Assembly: GCA_003049465.1 (NCBI GenBank)
Contig: PYSS01000027.1
Span: 115,842 to 179,841 of the forward strand
Source of the DNA: Magnaporthiopsis rhizophila
Taxonomy: Eukaryota > Ascomycota > Sordariomycetes > Magnaporthales > Magnaporthaceae
Direction of reading: 5' to 3'
DNA length: 64,000 nt
Shown: piece after piece, positions 44,341 through 54,926 of the stretch
How the letters are laid out: every line of letters starts with the position of its first letter
How positions within the stretch are numbered: position 1 is the first letter of the stretch
The notes under the pieces: model-generated
Told to the model about the DNA's origin: nothing
Databases searched by the model: none
What the model saw: the letters and a program-made list of their open reading frames with translations, nothing else
Translations under genes and position numbers: made by a program

Positions 44341-44506
44341 GATAGTGATCCTAAAACCGGTAGTATGCGCTTCGGAGTGGCTCGAGTCTTAGATAGCGCA
44401 ATACAAACAGCCAGGAATGTACCAGCATGCGCGGTCTGTGTACGCAGACGAGGGTGATCAGTCGTCCGGTGGTGGGGTCCAGAGATATGGATAGATTCCC
44501 CAGATA
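44341..44506. promoter_or_regulatory. Cluster of GATA cores upstream of SreA
   Basis: Five GATA cores read on the plus strand at about 44341, 44392, 44484, 44490 and 44503, which is 255-420 bp before the SreA ATG. GATA repressors of this group bind GATA cores (best ATCWGATAA) and may control their own promoter. None here is the full consensus. Confidence 0.3.
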
Positions 44507-47317
44507 GCGTAAGGTTTGTGGCGCGTTGTCGTCGGGCTCGAATAGTTCGGAAAGGATCGGCAGCAGGGAGACGGTGCAACGCAAGACGCACGAGCCCGGA
44601 TCTGGGATCCCGAGGTTGGGCAACACAGACCGAGATGCGCAAGGGGGTGTGTGTGTGTGTGGATGTCGTGCTTTTTAAAGCCACTCTTTCTGCTGACGTT
44701 GACCGTCGGCAAGTGTTAGGAGGAGAGAAGCGTGGTGAGAGGTACAGCACCCTGCGCCCTGCGCCGTCGACTCCGTGTAAGCACCAGACCTGTCGTTGCG
44801 GCGAGCGGCAAGGCCATGGGAGGAGCGTGCGGAAGAGGAGCTGGATGGCAGGCACCGGGAAACGGGTCAGCCGAAACGGCCAGCTGGGCCTGTGGCGTCG
44901 GGTTGCGGCTGTTCTGGGGAGGCGTGGTTCGAGGATCCCACCAGGGGAGAAACGAAGGGAGCGATTAAGGCCCGGGAATAGGTGGTGTTCCGGCAATCTG
45001 AAAGGAATGGCCCCCGGGAGAAGGATGGACTGCGAGGGAGGCGATGGCCGAGGGGGGGGTCGCGGCCAGACAGTCCTCCCAAGGTATGCGAGTGCTTCCT
45101 CGGGGCGAGTGTTGGCCAGCTAGCCGGTAGCTCCCGAGTAGTGGGAGTTTCTTCTTCAGCCCTGTTTTTTTTCTCCCAACCAGCAGCAGTTCCGACTTGC
45201 GGGCTGTGCCACCAGACGGCGAAGTTTTGAGGCCTGAGCAGCAGTAAAAAGTCAGGGCTGGCTTGGGGCAGAAGCCAAGGGCTGCACTGCCCAGCTGGGG
45301 TCAGAGTGCACAAGCTCCTCGCCAGACGGCACCAGCACTACTCAGGGATACGACAGCCGATACTATCCCCTCGAAAAGGCTCAAGATGGATCGTCCTGGG
45401 TACTGGGTAGGGGCGAGAAACAAGAACATAAAGAGAAGGTCGTCACACCATAAACGCGTGACGATCCGCGGACCGTCCCAGGCAGGCGGACGACGTTGCA
45501 ATGCTCTGGCAGTGCTTGGGCTGACCAGACTCCTCAGGGACCGAGAGACCCAATTCCTTGGGGAAGGACGAGCCGGGCCAATCAGAGAAGGCGCAAATGT
45601 AATAAAAAGCCAGCGGTGTGGCGGGAGTGTCACCGTGGCGCGGGTCTGCAGGTGTTCCACAGGGGTAGCCCCGGCTCAAGCATCCGTAGGGGGCCCACAT
45701 TGAATGGCCCCGCATTGACTTTTCCATTGCGATTAAGGCGTCCATCCATTCCCAGGCTGCCCGATAGGCGTCAAAGTGCCCAAGCCATCAATCTTCGTTG
45801 CACACAAAAGTACCTACACACCACCACTCATTAAGTTAGGCCAAGCATGCAGTTCTCATTTCAATGTGACTTCCGATGCTGTCACCCACCAAGGAGCTGC
45901 CGGCGATGCCGCGATTCCTTTCAGCTTTCGACGGATTCTCTTCCCCGCACTGCCCCGATTTATGTGCCAGACACCTGCTGACAGCCCCCTAGCCAGGCCT
46001 AGACCGAACACCCAACTGGTCGAAAGCCGCGGAGGACCAGACATCAGACACCCGATTCCATCCTCCAGCCAGCCACAAAAGGAAGGCTTCCAGTTCGTTT
46101 CGATCTGTTTTGCCTATTCGGGCATATTTCAGCGATGGAAGCCTTGTCCCTTCAGCCGCACCCACCGATGGACGATTCTCCATGGCAGATATCCGAGCCC
46201 TAGCAACGGCAGGACTCTCTACATATGCATGGAATAAACAATTTGAGATTGGATGGGCGGGTTGTCGGGGCGGGGATCCTACCCTCTACCTACCCTCTAT
46301 GCAAAGCGAGACAAATGCTGTAACCTACTACGAATGGAACCAACCCTAGGCTAAACTTTTTTCCCCCCCGTTATCAATCCAATCTCATCAGCGCCCCATT
46401 CATCGCCTTGCGCGCACATGGATGTTCCCCGTTGCAGACTCGGAGCTCCGAGAGACGTGCCTCCAACAAGGGGGCTGGCTAGGTGTCTGCTGACTGGTCC
46501 TCAAGCCGATGTTCCCGAAATACCAACGGGAGCTGGATAAGCTGACCGGACTTTGGACAAAATGACATCTCGGGATCTAGTTGGCCGCATTTCTGGCCGG
46601 AGGAGGCGTGCTGGGTGCCTGGTGGCTGGCGAGGCGCTGCCTTGACGGTTCTGGATTCGCTCAATCGCATCGATCTCTACATGTACATATCCGACAGACA
46701 CCACGCGCATGTCGCATGTCTGCCAATAGCTACGTCAGCGTCATGGACGTTGGGTTATCTGATCCAACGGCTACGTAGCACCCGGTACATGTATCCGATC
46801 CTTCATCCTTCGAGTCATCGCCAACAAAACCTGGGGGCCAGATCCCAAGCAACACAGCATATCTGCCCCGGTTTTAATTATAGGTCGTTCATCGTTACAG
46901 CTGCCCACAGCCATCGTCCGGGAGTCCCGACACAGGGAGCTCGGAGAGTTTGCTGAGCCGCCCTTGGCAGGATCCGGGACAAAAAAAAACTGCCAACATT
47001 TTTGTCGGAGTGCTGGTGCAATGGCTGGACTTTTGTGGCAGCCATCGGAAATGTCGTGCCACTGTGGTGGGGCTCTTATCGGCTACACCGCAGTCGAATA
47101 TCACGAACATCCAGAACCCCAAGGGTCGGCCAGACACATGACCACCATGTTTTGGGATAGGGACGGATAGATTGGATGAACGGCGATTCCGAGGGTATTG
47201 ACATCTAGCAGACCGGTTTACGGGAACGTTTTGCATTGGAGAAAAGGGGTATCTAAATCTCTCCGGTGAGCACCAGGAGCAAACGAAACGAAGAAAAAAA
47301 AAAAAAAAAAAAAAAAA

Positions 47318-47388
47318 GATCAGGGCCGGGGCCCGAAAAGCCGCCTGGCCCAGGCCGCCAATGGGCCAGAAAGATGGCTTGAAAATAT
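47318..47388. repeat. 71-bp direct repeat, copy 1
   Basis: It begins GATCAGGGCCGGGGCCCG, ends GAAAATAT, and is preceded by a 25-A run. An identical copy lies 165 bp downstream (47483-47553). Perfect identity beside poly-A and an N suggests two unmerged contig ends. Confidence 0.85.
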
Positions 47389-47444
47389 CCGCCACCGGGA
47401 TAGAAGGATGCTTGGGGAAATCGGGAAAAGATCTGCCAACTAGG

Positions 47445-47477
<33 letters not shown>

Positions 47478-47482
47478 AAAAA

Positions 47483-47553
47483 GATCAGGGCCGGGGCCCG
47501 AAAAGCCGCCTGGCCCAGGCCGCCAATGGGCCAGAAAGATGGCTTGAAAATAT
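47483..47553. repeat. 71-bp direct repeat, copy 2, abutting an N
   Basis: Identical to copy 1. It ends directly at the single N (47554), four bases before the stop codon of the next gene. A run of about 32 A (47444-47475) lies between the copies. Confidence 0.85.
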
Positions 47554-47557
47554 NGGT

Positions 47558-49054
47558 CTAGGCATCGGGGTCGGGATCCTCGTCCGTGCCGGGCTTCTCG
47601 GCGAAGTTGTCCATCACCCGCACCATGCCGTCCCTGGCCAGGTTGATGGGCAGGGCGAGGTTGAGGGCGTGGTCGAGCCACCGGCCGTCGGATCGCGACA
47701 TGTCGAGCTGGGCCAGGAACCGGTTCCGGCCTCCGGGGTCGCTGGCGTCGCGCGTGATGACGAAGACGATGTGCTGGAGCACGACGAGCGCGAAGAGCGT
47801 GCGGGGGGCACCCTTAATGCCCATCTCCACGTACCACTCGCGGTAGCCGTCGGCCCACTCGGACATGAGCGAGTTGAGCTGCTCGGTGATCTCGGCCTCG
47901 GTGCTGTCTTCTCTGAGGCGGTAGACGCCAATGTTGCTCGCGTAGAAGAGCCTGTCCAGGCCCGCGTCCTTCTGCGCCCACGAGAGGTAGCGCAGGATCT
48001 CTTTCTCTATAAGGGTGGCGATGAGCTTGGGGTATCTGGCCTCGTCGCCCTCCCGGCGCAGGTCGCCCACACGTGCCGGGAGGCTGAAGATTCGTCCCAG
48101 AGCTTTGGTCGCTAAAGAGACAGATTAATTAATACCGACGGACCAGACGTTTGATAGCTTAGGTTCTCCGTTGCATGAGATATCAATGGGAGGCGACTAA
48201 CCTCGAAACTGCGCACTCATCCCAGGCGTGATGGTTCGCAGTGCGACGGGATGCCCAGACCCAACCGGCGCAAAGAGGATATCCTCCAGGTTGAAGCCCG
48301 TGAAGTCTCGCTTCCATTCGCCCGGCATGAGGGGATGGTGGCCTCGGAGGCCAAGGAGTCTGTGCAGATGGGACTCGGTCGCTGTCCAGGTCTCGGACCC
48401 TCCCTGCAGTGTGTTATTAGAGTTAGCATGGTTTCATTGGACAATAAGTTGCGACGGCAGCGAGGTGCGTGTTTCGGAGGAGGGAACACTAACAACTCCA
48501 TTCCTCAAGTCCTCGTATTGATCTAGTATCTGTTCCGGGATATTCCAATGGCCTGCTGGGAAGTCGGGGCTTGCCTCTGGCTCGAAGCCCTCTTCGCCTT
48601 TCTCCGAGCCGTCTTCCGCACTGGAGCCAGCTTCGGCCTCGTCGCTGTCATCGTCGGAATGTCCGAGCTTTCCTCCTCTGAGTCTACCGAGAAGGCTCGT
48701 CTCGATGCTTGGCATGAGAATCAAGTCCACGTCTTCTTCGGGGCTGGGACTTCGCTCCACGGAAGGCAGAATGTCTTGGTCGCGACGAGCCCTCGAGTCC
48801 CCCGCGGCCTTCTGATCCCTGGTCGGCGTCGCAATCTCGTCCTCGTCCTCGGAGTCTACATCCTCCGTCTTGATGACGACGTCATCTTTAACGGCCTTGA
48901 CCGTCAACGGGGGTGACAAGAGACCAGACACAGCTGGTTTTTGATATGCGCTTTTCGATTTCGCGGCGTCGCTGGACTCGGCTGGGCCTTGTTTCTTTGT
49001 GATCCTGCCAGTCAAGACGCCGGCCCAGCGGCTCGAGAAGATGCCAAAGGGCAT
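47558..49054 (-). CDS. Conserved Pezizomycotina protein, function unknown
   Basis: 438 residues in three exons: 49054-48494, 48403-48202 and 48111-47558. Introns 48493-48404 (GTTAGT...TGCAG) and 48201-48112 (GTTAGT...TTTAG) both keep frame. The N-terminal third (MPFGIFSSRWAGVLTG, then an acidic Ser/Asp-rich stretch) is disordered. The conserved part starts at HWNIPEQILDQYEDLRNGV and runs through SETWTATESHLHRLLGLRGH, HPLMPGEWKRDFTGFNLEDI, LFAPVGSGHPVALRTI, RIFSLPARVGDLRR, GAPRTLFALVVLQHIVFVIT, LDMSRSDGRWLDHALNLALP and DEDPDPDA. It is probably a helical domain; no catalytic motif. The ATG at 49054 is used because the open frame above it begins with TTG. The stop sits against the assembly join, but the C-terminus looks natural. 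Confidence 0.78.
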
Positions 49055-50732
49055 CTTTGTGGCGGCGCAAGACTGCGACCAGAGCAATTGAAGATGAATT
49101 ATAAAGAAAGAAGTGAAGATATTTGATGGAAGTGAAGCCGATACCCAAGGCTAGGGTCGACTCGACCTGGGTACCTGGTAGGTAGGTGCAGCAAAATCAA
49201 TGTCCTGCAGGCAGCTCGATCGAGGCAGGTGGGTGAGAGGATGGTGATAGGCGGTGAAGACAAACCGCTCCGATGGGAGGCAAGGTGGAGAGTCTTGGCT
49301 TCAAGCACCAGACGTCGGTGAGCGCAATGCGCGACTCGGGCGGGGGTTCAATGAACTTTGGGAGCAACCTATACAATAGGGGCGGCTCTGTCTTCAAGGA
49401 TAACAAAGACGAGAACCAAATAACACAAAGAGTCAAGCTGAGCCGAGCCTGAGAGCACAGATGGAAGAAAGCCACTGGCATTGATTTCTTTATTTGGGCC
49501 GTTTCCGGGGGTTGGGCACCGGAATTTGGGAATGCAAGCCCATTCGAGGCTGGTTGCGGAAGGAACAATAGACGATCGGCGTCCAATCAATTGTGTGGCA
49601 GGCACCCCGCCATTCCCAGTTGGGACGATTTGCAACCGGAAGGAGAGTTGGCGTCGACTGAAGAGTCCCGCTGCGGTTCGCTTGGGCTTCCAAGAGCGGA
49701 TGCCCTGGGGTCATCCATAGGTGGCTGGCAGACCACGACAGTGACAGCACAGAGCCCCCGACCAAGGGTATAACGCCTCGTGGGTGGGAGACCCTGTGGA
49801 TCTCTGACGTTGCGTATCCACGGTACCTGCAGAATACGCGCTAGCGAGGAGGATGGATGGAAAGTGACAGCTAGCCGCCGCTGTCATCGTTCCAACCCAT
49901 GACCGCGGGGTTGCGGCTGGGAGTTGGCGGAAGCACCCGAGGGGGGTTGGCTAGGTCAGCGCCCTTCTCTATCGCTTGCTCGTCCTTCTCCTGGATGGAT
50001 GGAAGGGTGTTTGGTAGCGTGCACTTATATCTTGCAACTGTCCCCGTGTTTGCCGCCCCTTTTCTGTTTCCTCCCGGCTTGGTCTACACCCAACTGTCTT
50101 CTGTGGGCGTCCATCATGCGACCAAGCCTCCCCTTTGCCATGTTTCTATCTAGGTGGGGTTTGGTTTGGCATCCCATGATTAGGAAAACGGAAAACGGTT
50201 GCGGAAGAACGAACCTACGCACAGGCAGAGGGCCGTGTCACGTGAGGCCTTGTTTCGGCGACTAGTCTGAAAGCGGACAAGGATTCACGCGAGCATCCAG
50301 TTCCCACAATAGGACGGCCGTGCCATGGCCGTGCGCAGAATTTTGGGCAGGGACGAGGCGGCGCCAGCCGAACAAGTTTTCGCGACGCGCTAGAACAAAT
50401 TTTGGACCGTGAACACATCAGTCTTTGCGACCTCCCACTCGCCCAGCCTCAAATTCTCCAGCACGCCAAACCGCAAAGCACGCCAGAACCCGCGCAAAGC
50501 GGTGCGGGCTCCAAGATTTGCCCAATTGAGCAGCTGCCTTCTCGATCTGGCGGCTTGAAAATCCCTTAGCCTTCCCCTCTCTCTCCCCCATCGCTTGCCG
50601 CGCCATCACCCTCGCGCGAGTCGCCTTCGGTTTTGCTACGCCTTTTTTGCCACGGTCTTTGACCTCTCTCACACATAGCTGGCGTTTCGGGCAGACTCGC
50701 GTCATCACGCGAACCTCGGACAGTCTTCAATC
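49055..50732. other. Divergent intergenic region (unknown gene / acinus)
   Basis: 1.7 kb without a supported coding frame. It must contain both promoters. GGTACC/CAGGTA-rich sequence appears near 49165-49190. Confidence 0.6.
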
Positions 50733-52646
50733 ATGGCGACCGACTGGGGCAAGCTCACCGTCGTCGAACTCAGGGCTGAGCTCAAGCGGAGGGGTCTGGA
50801 CACCAAGGGCGTAAAGGCAGCACTTGTTGAGCGCCTGGAGGAGGCCGACGGCGGTGGTAAGGTGCAGGAGCCGCCCAGCGAGGAGGCGCCTGCAGCCAGC
50901 GAAGCCGCAACTCCAGTCGCTGATGCTGGCGGCGCCGCCGTTGCAAAGCCCGACGCGCCCGTCGACCCCACCCCGAATCCCCAGAGCAACGGCGGCGAGG
51001 AGTCGCAAGAGCCTTCGGTGCCGCCCACCGAGGTCCTCGTGGACGAGAAGAAGCGGAAGCGCCGGTCAGCCAGCCCGCCGCCCTCAAATGTCGACACTCC
51101 CAGGAAGAGGCCGAGACAAGACCCTGCCGAGAGCCTCAAGACGGAGAACACGACAAAGGCCGCTGCCCAGGAAGATGCTTCTACGGCGCAGGACCGACCC
51201 GCAGAGGGCGCGAGTCAGCCTGGCGCCGCCGTGGCTCCTGTCACTTCTTCGCAGCCACTCTTGAGCGAGGCTGTTAGTGTAGGCAATCGGCCCCAAACGA
51301 TGGATCACGATGAGGTTGTGGATTATGGAGACGACTCACTAGTGGAACAGCATGATGCGAAACCGGAGCCGGCGCAAGAGGTGGCAGCTACCAAGATGGA
51401 CGTCGACACAAATGTCAAGAAACATGGAGATGAGCATAAAAGCTCAAACCGCTCTAAACGCAACATTCGGGACAGGGACGATTCCTCTCTTGAACCCGCA
51501 CGTCACCCAGCCACCGACAGCCTTTATATCGGCAATCTTATGCGGCCTCTCAGGACGGAGAGCGTGGAAGACCATCTCATCGAGCTTGCCTCGGTCCAAG
51601 GCGAAGCTCCCGATCCGTCTGTTGTAAAGACCTTTTTCCTAGACTCGATTCGTACACACGTGCTGGTCCAGTTCGGCACCGTCGCTGCTGCGTCGCGCGT
51701 GCGCTCCGCCTTGCACGGCAGAGTCTGGCCCGATGAGCGCAACCGCAAGAAGCTCTGGGTCGACTATGTCCCTTCGGGCCAGGTTCGCGGCTGGATCGAC
51801 AAGGAGGAGGCCGAGGCTGAGCGCCTATCATCTGGTGGAGGTAGCCGTGGTGGTGCTCCGAGGTGGGAGGTTGTTTACCACAAGGACGGAGGCCTCACAG
51901 TCGCCACCCATCAGATCGCCGCTCCCGATTCCAAGGCGCCCCCGACAGGCCCTGCCGCCTCGCGTTCTGGCATTCCCGCAAACGCCCCTACCGGCCCGGC
52001 CGTCAGGGAGCACCTGGGAATCGAATCGGCGCCCTCAGGCCCGCGGAGCATGCAACCCATGCGGGCGGGCGGTGGTCGACCGGGCGGCGGCGATATGCGC
52101 GCCAACTCATACCAAGAGACTCGCGCCACCCCTAGCCTTTCGTGGCAGCCTGTCTCGCCGGAGCTGGCACGCCGAAGGCTTGCAAACCTCGACCAATATG
52201 TCTCGCACGACCCGACCCGCGACGTTTCGGGCGACCACCACCGTTACTCGTTCACGCGCAGCGACCAGTTTATCGACCGTGGCCCGGAGACTTTTGTTGG
52301 CATCAGGCCTCCGTTCCGCGATCGCCGCGGCCCAATGGGCGGCGGCGGAGGAGGAGGAGGAGGAGGAGGAGGTGGCGGCCCTCGCGGCGGCGCCTCCGGA
52401 CTCGGAGGAGGAAATGCGTCTGGGTCTGGGTCTGGCTCCGGCTCACATCGGGCGCCACTGCCTCCCCAGTCTTTCGAGGCCCCCGCCCCGCGCCGCCGCG
52501 GTGGTCGTCGACGACACGGGGGTGGCTCTGCGCTAGGACCCGGTCGTTTTGGTGAAGGTGGACGTTTCGGAGATGGCCGTCCTCCCCGGTACGAGGACTT
52601 CCGGTACCGGCCTGGCGACAATGACCATCGCTCGGATAGGCGGTAG
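50733..52646 (+). CDS. Acinus-like SAP and RRM protein (ASAP/exon-junction complex)
   Basis: 637 residues, intronless. The SAP DNA/RNA-binding domain is residues about 7-40 (LTVVELRAELKRRGLDTKGV). A long Ala/Pro/Glu-rich linker contains a basic nuclear localisation cluster (KKRKRRSASPPPS). The RRM spans about 261-345: DSLYIGNLMRPLRTESVEDH, VVKTFFLDSIRTHVLVQFGT, then RVWPDERNRKKLWVDYVPSG. After the RRM, QVRGWIDKEEAEAER fits the conserved acinus extension. The C-terminus is Gly/Arg-rich with Gly14 and SG runs encoded by GGA/GGC repeats. Acinus joins SAP18 and RNPS1 in the ASAP complex, which works in splicing and chromatin; the RNPS1/SAP18-binding (RSB) motif is short, and I cannot fix its limits by eye. 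ATG context is good. Confidence 0.88.
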   Translation: MATDWGKLTVVELRAELKRRGLDTKGVKAALVERLEEADGGGKVQEPPSEEAPAASEAATPVADAGGAAVAKPDAPVDPTPNPQSNGGEESQEPSVPPTEVLVDEKKRKRRSASPPPSNVDTPRKRPRQDPAESLKTENTTKAAAQEDASTAQDRPAEGASQPGAAVAPVTSSQPLLSEAVSVGNRPQTMDHDEVVDYGDDSLVEQHDAKPEPAQEVAATKMDVDTNVKKHGDEHKSSNRSKRNIRDRDDSSLEPARHPATDSLYIGNLMRPLRTESVEDHLIELASVQGEAPDPSVVKTFFLDSIRTHVLVQFGTVAAASRVRSALHGRVWPDERNRKKLWVDYVPSGQVRGWIDKEEAEAERLSSGGGSRGGAPRWEVVYHKDGGLTVATHQIAAPDSKAPPTGPAASRSGIPANAPTGPAVREHLGIESAPSGPRSMQPMRAGGGRPGGGDMRANSYQETRATPSLSWQPVSPELARRRLANLDQYVSHDPTRDVSGDHHRYSFTRSDQFIDRGPETFVGIRPPFRDRRGPMGGGGGGGGGGGGGGPRGGASGLGGGNASGSGSGSGSHRAPLPPQSFEAPAPRRRGGRRRHGGGSALGPGRFGEGGRFGDGRPPRYEDFRYRPGDNDHRSDRR

Positions 52647-53357
52647 TGACGCCTCTGACTTGGCTCGTTTGCACCGTCTGCGCCTCGCGTCTGCCGTCGG
52701 CCTGTCTTCGTCACGGTCGAGAAGATGCATTCCCCCAGCGCAGTCTGCAGCATACCAGCTAAGCTCTGCCCTGTATGTGCGTTGATTTTCCGCCGGCTCT
52801 TAACGCCTCGTACTTTCCTCTGATGCATGGTCATGGGTCTCTCTTTCTCGATTCTAGCTGTTGTTCATTTTCTTCTTCTCTGGCGCTGCGAGACAGTCAT
52901 TTTGCCCTCGTCCAAGGGCGACACGGGGGTTTCGGGTTCTGGCTACCTATTGTATGGAATGAGAAGCCGAGGACTCGCGTACAAAGTGCCCTTCATTGTG
53001 GGGATCCATATGTTTGTTTGTTTTGTTAGAGTACAGTTCTCGAGTTGACGGCTTGAGAACATCCTAGGCTGCTAAAGCCTCGCCAACCTCGAGGCTTTTT
53101 GCACAGTCGTCCGCTGGGATTCGGTGGAAAGGTTTCGGTTGTGGATGTGGTCCCTGTACCACCCGGGTAGATAGCCCCTACTCCAAGGGGAAAGCTCCGA
53201 ACCAAAACGGACTAACTCGGGGGAAGCGGGAAGGCGGAAAGGCAGATAGTTGATAGGGAAAAAAATGAGATAATATTCCACGTTTTTTTTTTTACTTTCG
53301 TCCGACCTTGTGGCACCCGATCTGAACATGCACGCAGCCCGCCACTTGCGTTCTCAT
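52647..53357. other. Acinus 3' flank
   Basis: 0.7 kb between acinus and the stop of the putative leftward gene. T-rich; no coding frame supported. Confidence 0.5.
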
Positions 53358-54007
53358 TCATTTAGACTCCCACACGTCCGCGGCGCACAGCATCCAATTC
53401 AACGCCACCAGCTCGAGGTCGTGCTTGGCCGTCCACGCGGGGCTGTCGAAGGGCCTCTCAACTCCGGTCGACAAAACCCTTCGTCGCCCACGCCAGCCTC
53501 GACCAAGGCGCCGGGGTAGCTGGAAGAGGTAGCGGTGCGGCTCCGGGCTTTTTTTTTTTTTTTTTTTTTTTTTTGGTTTTCACAAAACGAACCTTTGCCG
53601 GCATAATTTCCAACCTTGTTGCCCAGGGACTAACTAGCTTTCCCCGGCCCGAAGATCAATCTCCCTTATCCATCCTTGGGCCCAAGCCCCAGAGCCCCGT
53701 GGCGGCCGACCCATTGTTTTTGGTTTGTGAATTGTTGGTTTGCTCGGGTACGGCGCGTCCGGGTCGACCAGGGGTAGCGTTGTAGGACCCCGTCGTCGAG
53801 CTTTTGCCCTCCAGCTGGAACGAGACACGGGGAGCCTTGTCAGTAGCACTCGCTCTTACCGAAGAGGCTGCCCGGCGCGACGGCTTTGCTGTCTTGTCCG
53901 CCGGCGCCGTAGATGACTGATAGCGCCCTGTTGTTGGTCCGAAGCCGGCTGGGGTCGGAGAGTGGTGCCGGGGGCGAGCCTGGTGCGCGAGAGGGGCCGG
54001 ACGGCAT
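53358..54007 (-). CDS. Putative small multi-exon gene, unknown product
   Basis: Two minus-strand segments look coding by codon use. The first starts at ATG 54007 (MPSGPSRAPGSPPAPLSD, then NNRALSVIYGAGGQDSKAV) and reaches GSLFG, where a GTAAGA donor, CTGAC branch and TTCCAG acceptor suggest an intron of about 50-60 bp. The last segment runs from a CTTCCAG acceptor near 53522 through LSTGVERPFDSPAWTAKHDL and ELVALNWMLCAADVWESK to TGA at 53358-53360, with strong G/C third positions. The middle exon frame between (53640-53810) is ambiguous, and a 26-T run (53549-53574) lies within the presumed second intron. No family recognised. Treat limits and exon chain as provisional. Confidence 0.42.
53549..53574. 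repeat. Poly-T run of 26
   Basis: Uninterrupted T26 on the plus strand, inside the putative leftward gene and probably in an intron. Confidence 0.9.
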
Positions 54008-54094
54008 CGTGAGGTTGGATTTTGTGGGCGGTAGCGATGAGGAGACGATTGGTGAGATGCCACTATGTCGTCCGCGGCGGGGATCTAGGCTGCC

Positions 54095-54553
54095 ATGACC
54101 CTTATGTGCTGGCCAGGTGATCTCGAGAATCCGGGCTCGGCCGGCTCTGTATGGGGGGATAATAATGCCCGTCGACTTGTCTGCCTTGAGCGGTCCACTT
54201 TGGACTCCCGCCATGAATCCACGGAATCCACGGAATCCATGGGGGTGTATAGTGATCCATTCGTTCAAGCATGTGTTGCTTCTTGTGTTTCTGATATCAA
54301 GGACTATTGTCAGGAGCATGTGGAAGCCATGGGGGTTACTATTGGCAATGATGGTGACCATTGGGTCTTATTTTCCTCCTGGATACGTTATCCGCAAGAT
54401 GACAGTAGTATTTGCGTCAAAGTATCTCGTCTTTCTGCTTCCGAGTTCCCACAAGTGAATATTCACAACGTCATGTTAGAACTCTGCGATGCCCCACGGG
54501 GCGGGCGGACAATAAACGTTGGCGGGGTGACTTTAGGTCTGTCGATGGGATGA
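54095..54553 (+). CDS. Short ORF of atypical composition, unknown
   Basis: 152 codons. Its second half is protein-like: FVQACVASCVSDIKDYCQEH, GVTIGNDGDHWVLFSSWIRY, ICVKVSRLSASEFPQVNIHN, then RTINVGGVTLGLSMG at the end. Five cysteines and this style suggest the C-terminal part of a secreted protein. Codon third positions are much less G/C-rich than neighbours, and a TAG lies just upstream of the ATG, so it may be a remnant or a recent arrival. A GAATCCACG-type 9-bp repeat (54213-54240) encodes EST units. Its first part overlaps nothing certain. Low confidence as a functional gene. Confidence 0.35.
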   Translation: MTLMCWPGDLENPGSAGSVWGDNNARRLVCLERSTLDSRHESTESTESMGVYSDPFVQACVASCVSDIKDYCQEHVEAMGVTIGNDGDHWVLFSSWIRYPQDDSSICVKVSRLSASEFPQVNIHNVMLELCDAPRGGRTINVGGVTLGLSMG

Positions 54554-54926
54554 CGAAAAGAGGATGTGTAGAAGAAAAAATGTGGGAAGAAAACTTCCCA
54601 CTACAGCTGCACCTGGAAAACTTCTTCTCAGCCCGACACCATGGCGATAACATCCGACAGCAAACTTTGCAGAGGGCTTGCATGCCTGGTACTATGGAGA
54701 AAGACAAAATGGTCCCAGGTGGGTATAAGAACAGGCGGTCCCCATTCATTCGTTCGTCTTGCTGCCAGATTCAAATTATCTCTCAATATCTACTACAGAT
54801 ATCAGATACCCCACCGCGATTCTTCACGACCTCGTCCCAGACCCTAAGACCCTTGTCTCCTAGTCCCCTTGACACTCACCCCCAGCCCCCAGACCCCAGA
54901 CCCTTAGACCCCCTACAGCAGCTAAA
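54554..54926. promoter_or_regulatory. Upstream region of the cysteine-rich secreted gene
   Basis: Contains GGGTATAAGA (TATAAG at 54724), about 200 bp before the ATG at 54927, a possible core promoter element. A C-rich leader with repeated CCCAGACCC/CTTAGACCC units (about 54835-54915) follows. Confidence 0.35.

Larger units (their letters stand above)
44085..47557. other. 3.5-kb interval upstream of SreA
   Basis: No coding frame stands out. It holds the SreA leader and promoter, a short GT repeat near 44646-44662, and at its right end a probable assembly join (47293-47557). Confidence 0.6.

Noticed and set aside
49055..49087. Eleven-codon extension of the gene at 47558-49054
   Set aside because: The apparent start is TTG; the ATG at 49054 gives a natural MPFGIFSS N-terminus.
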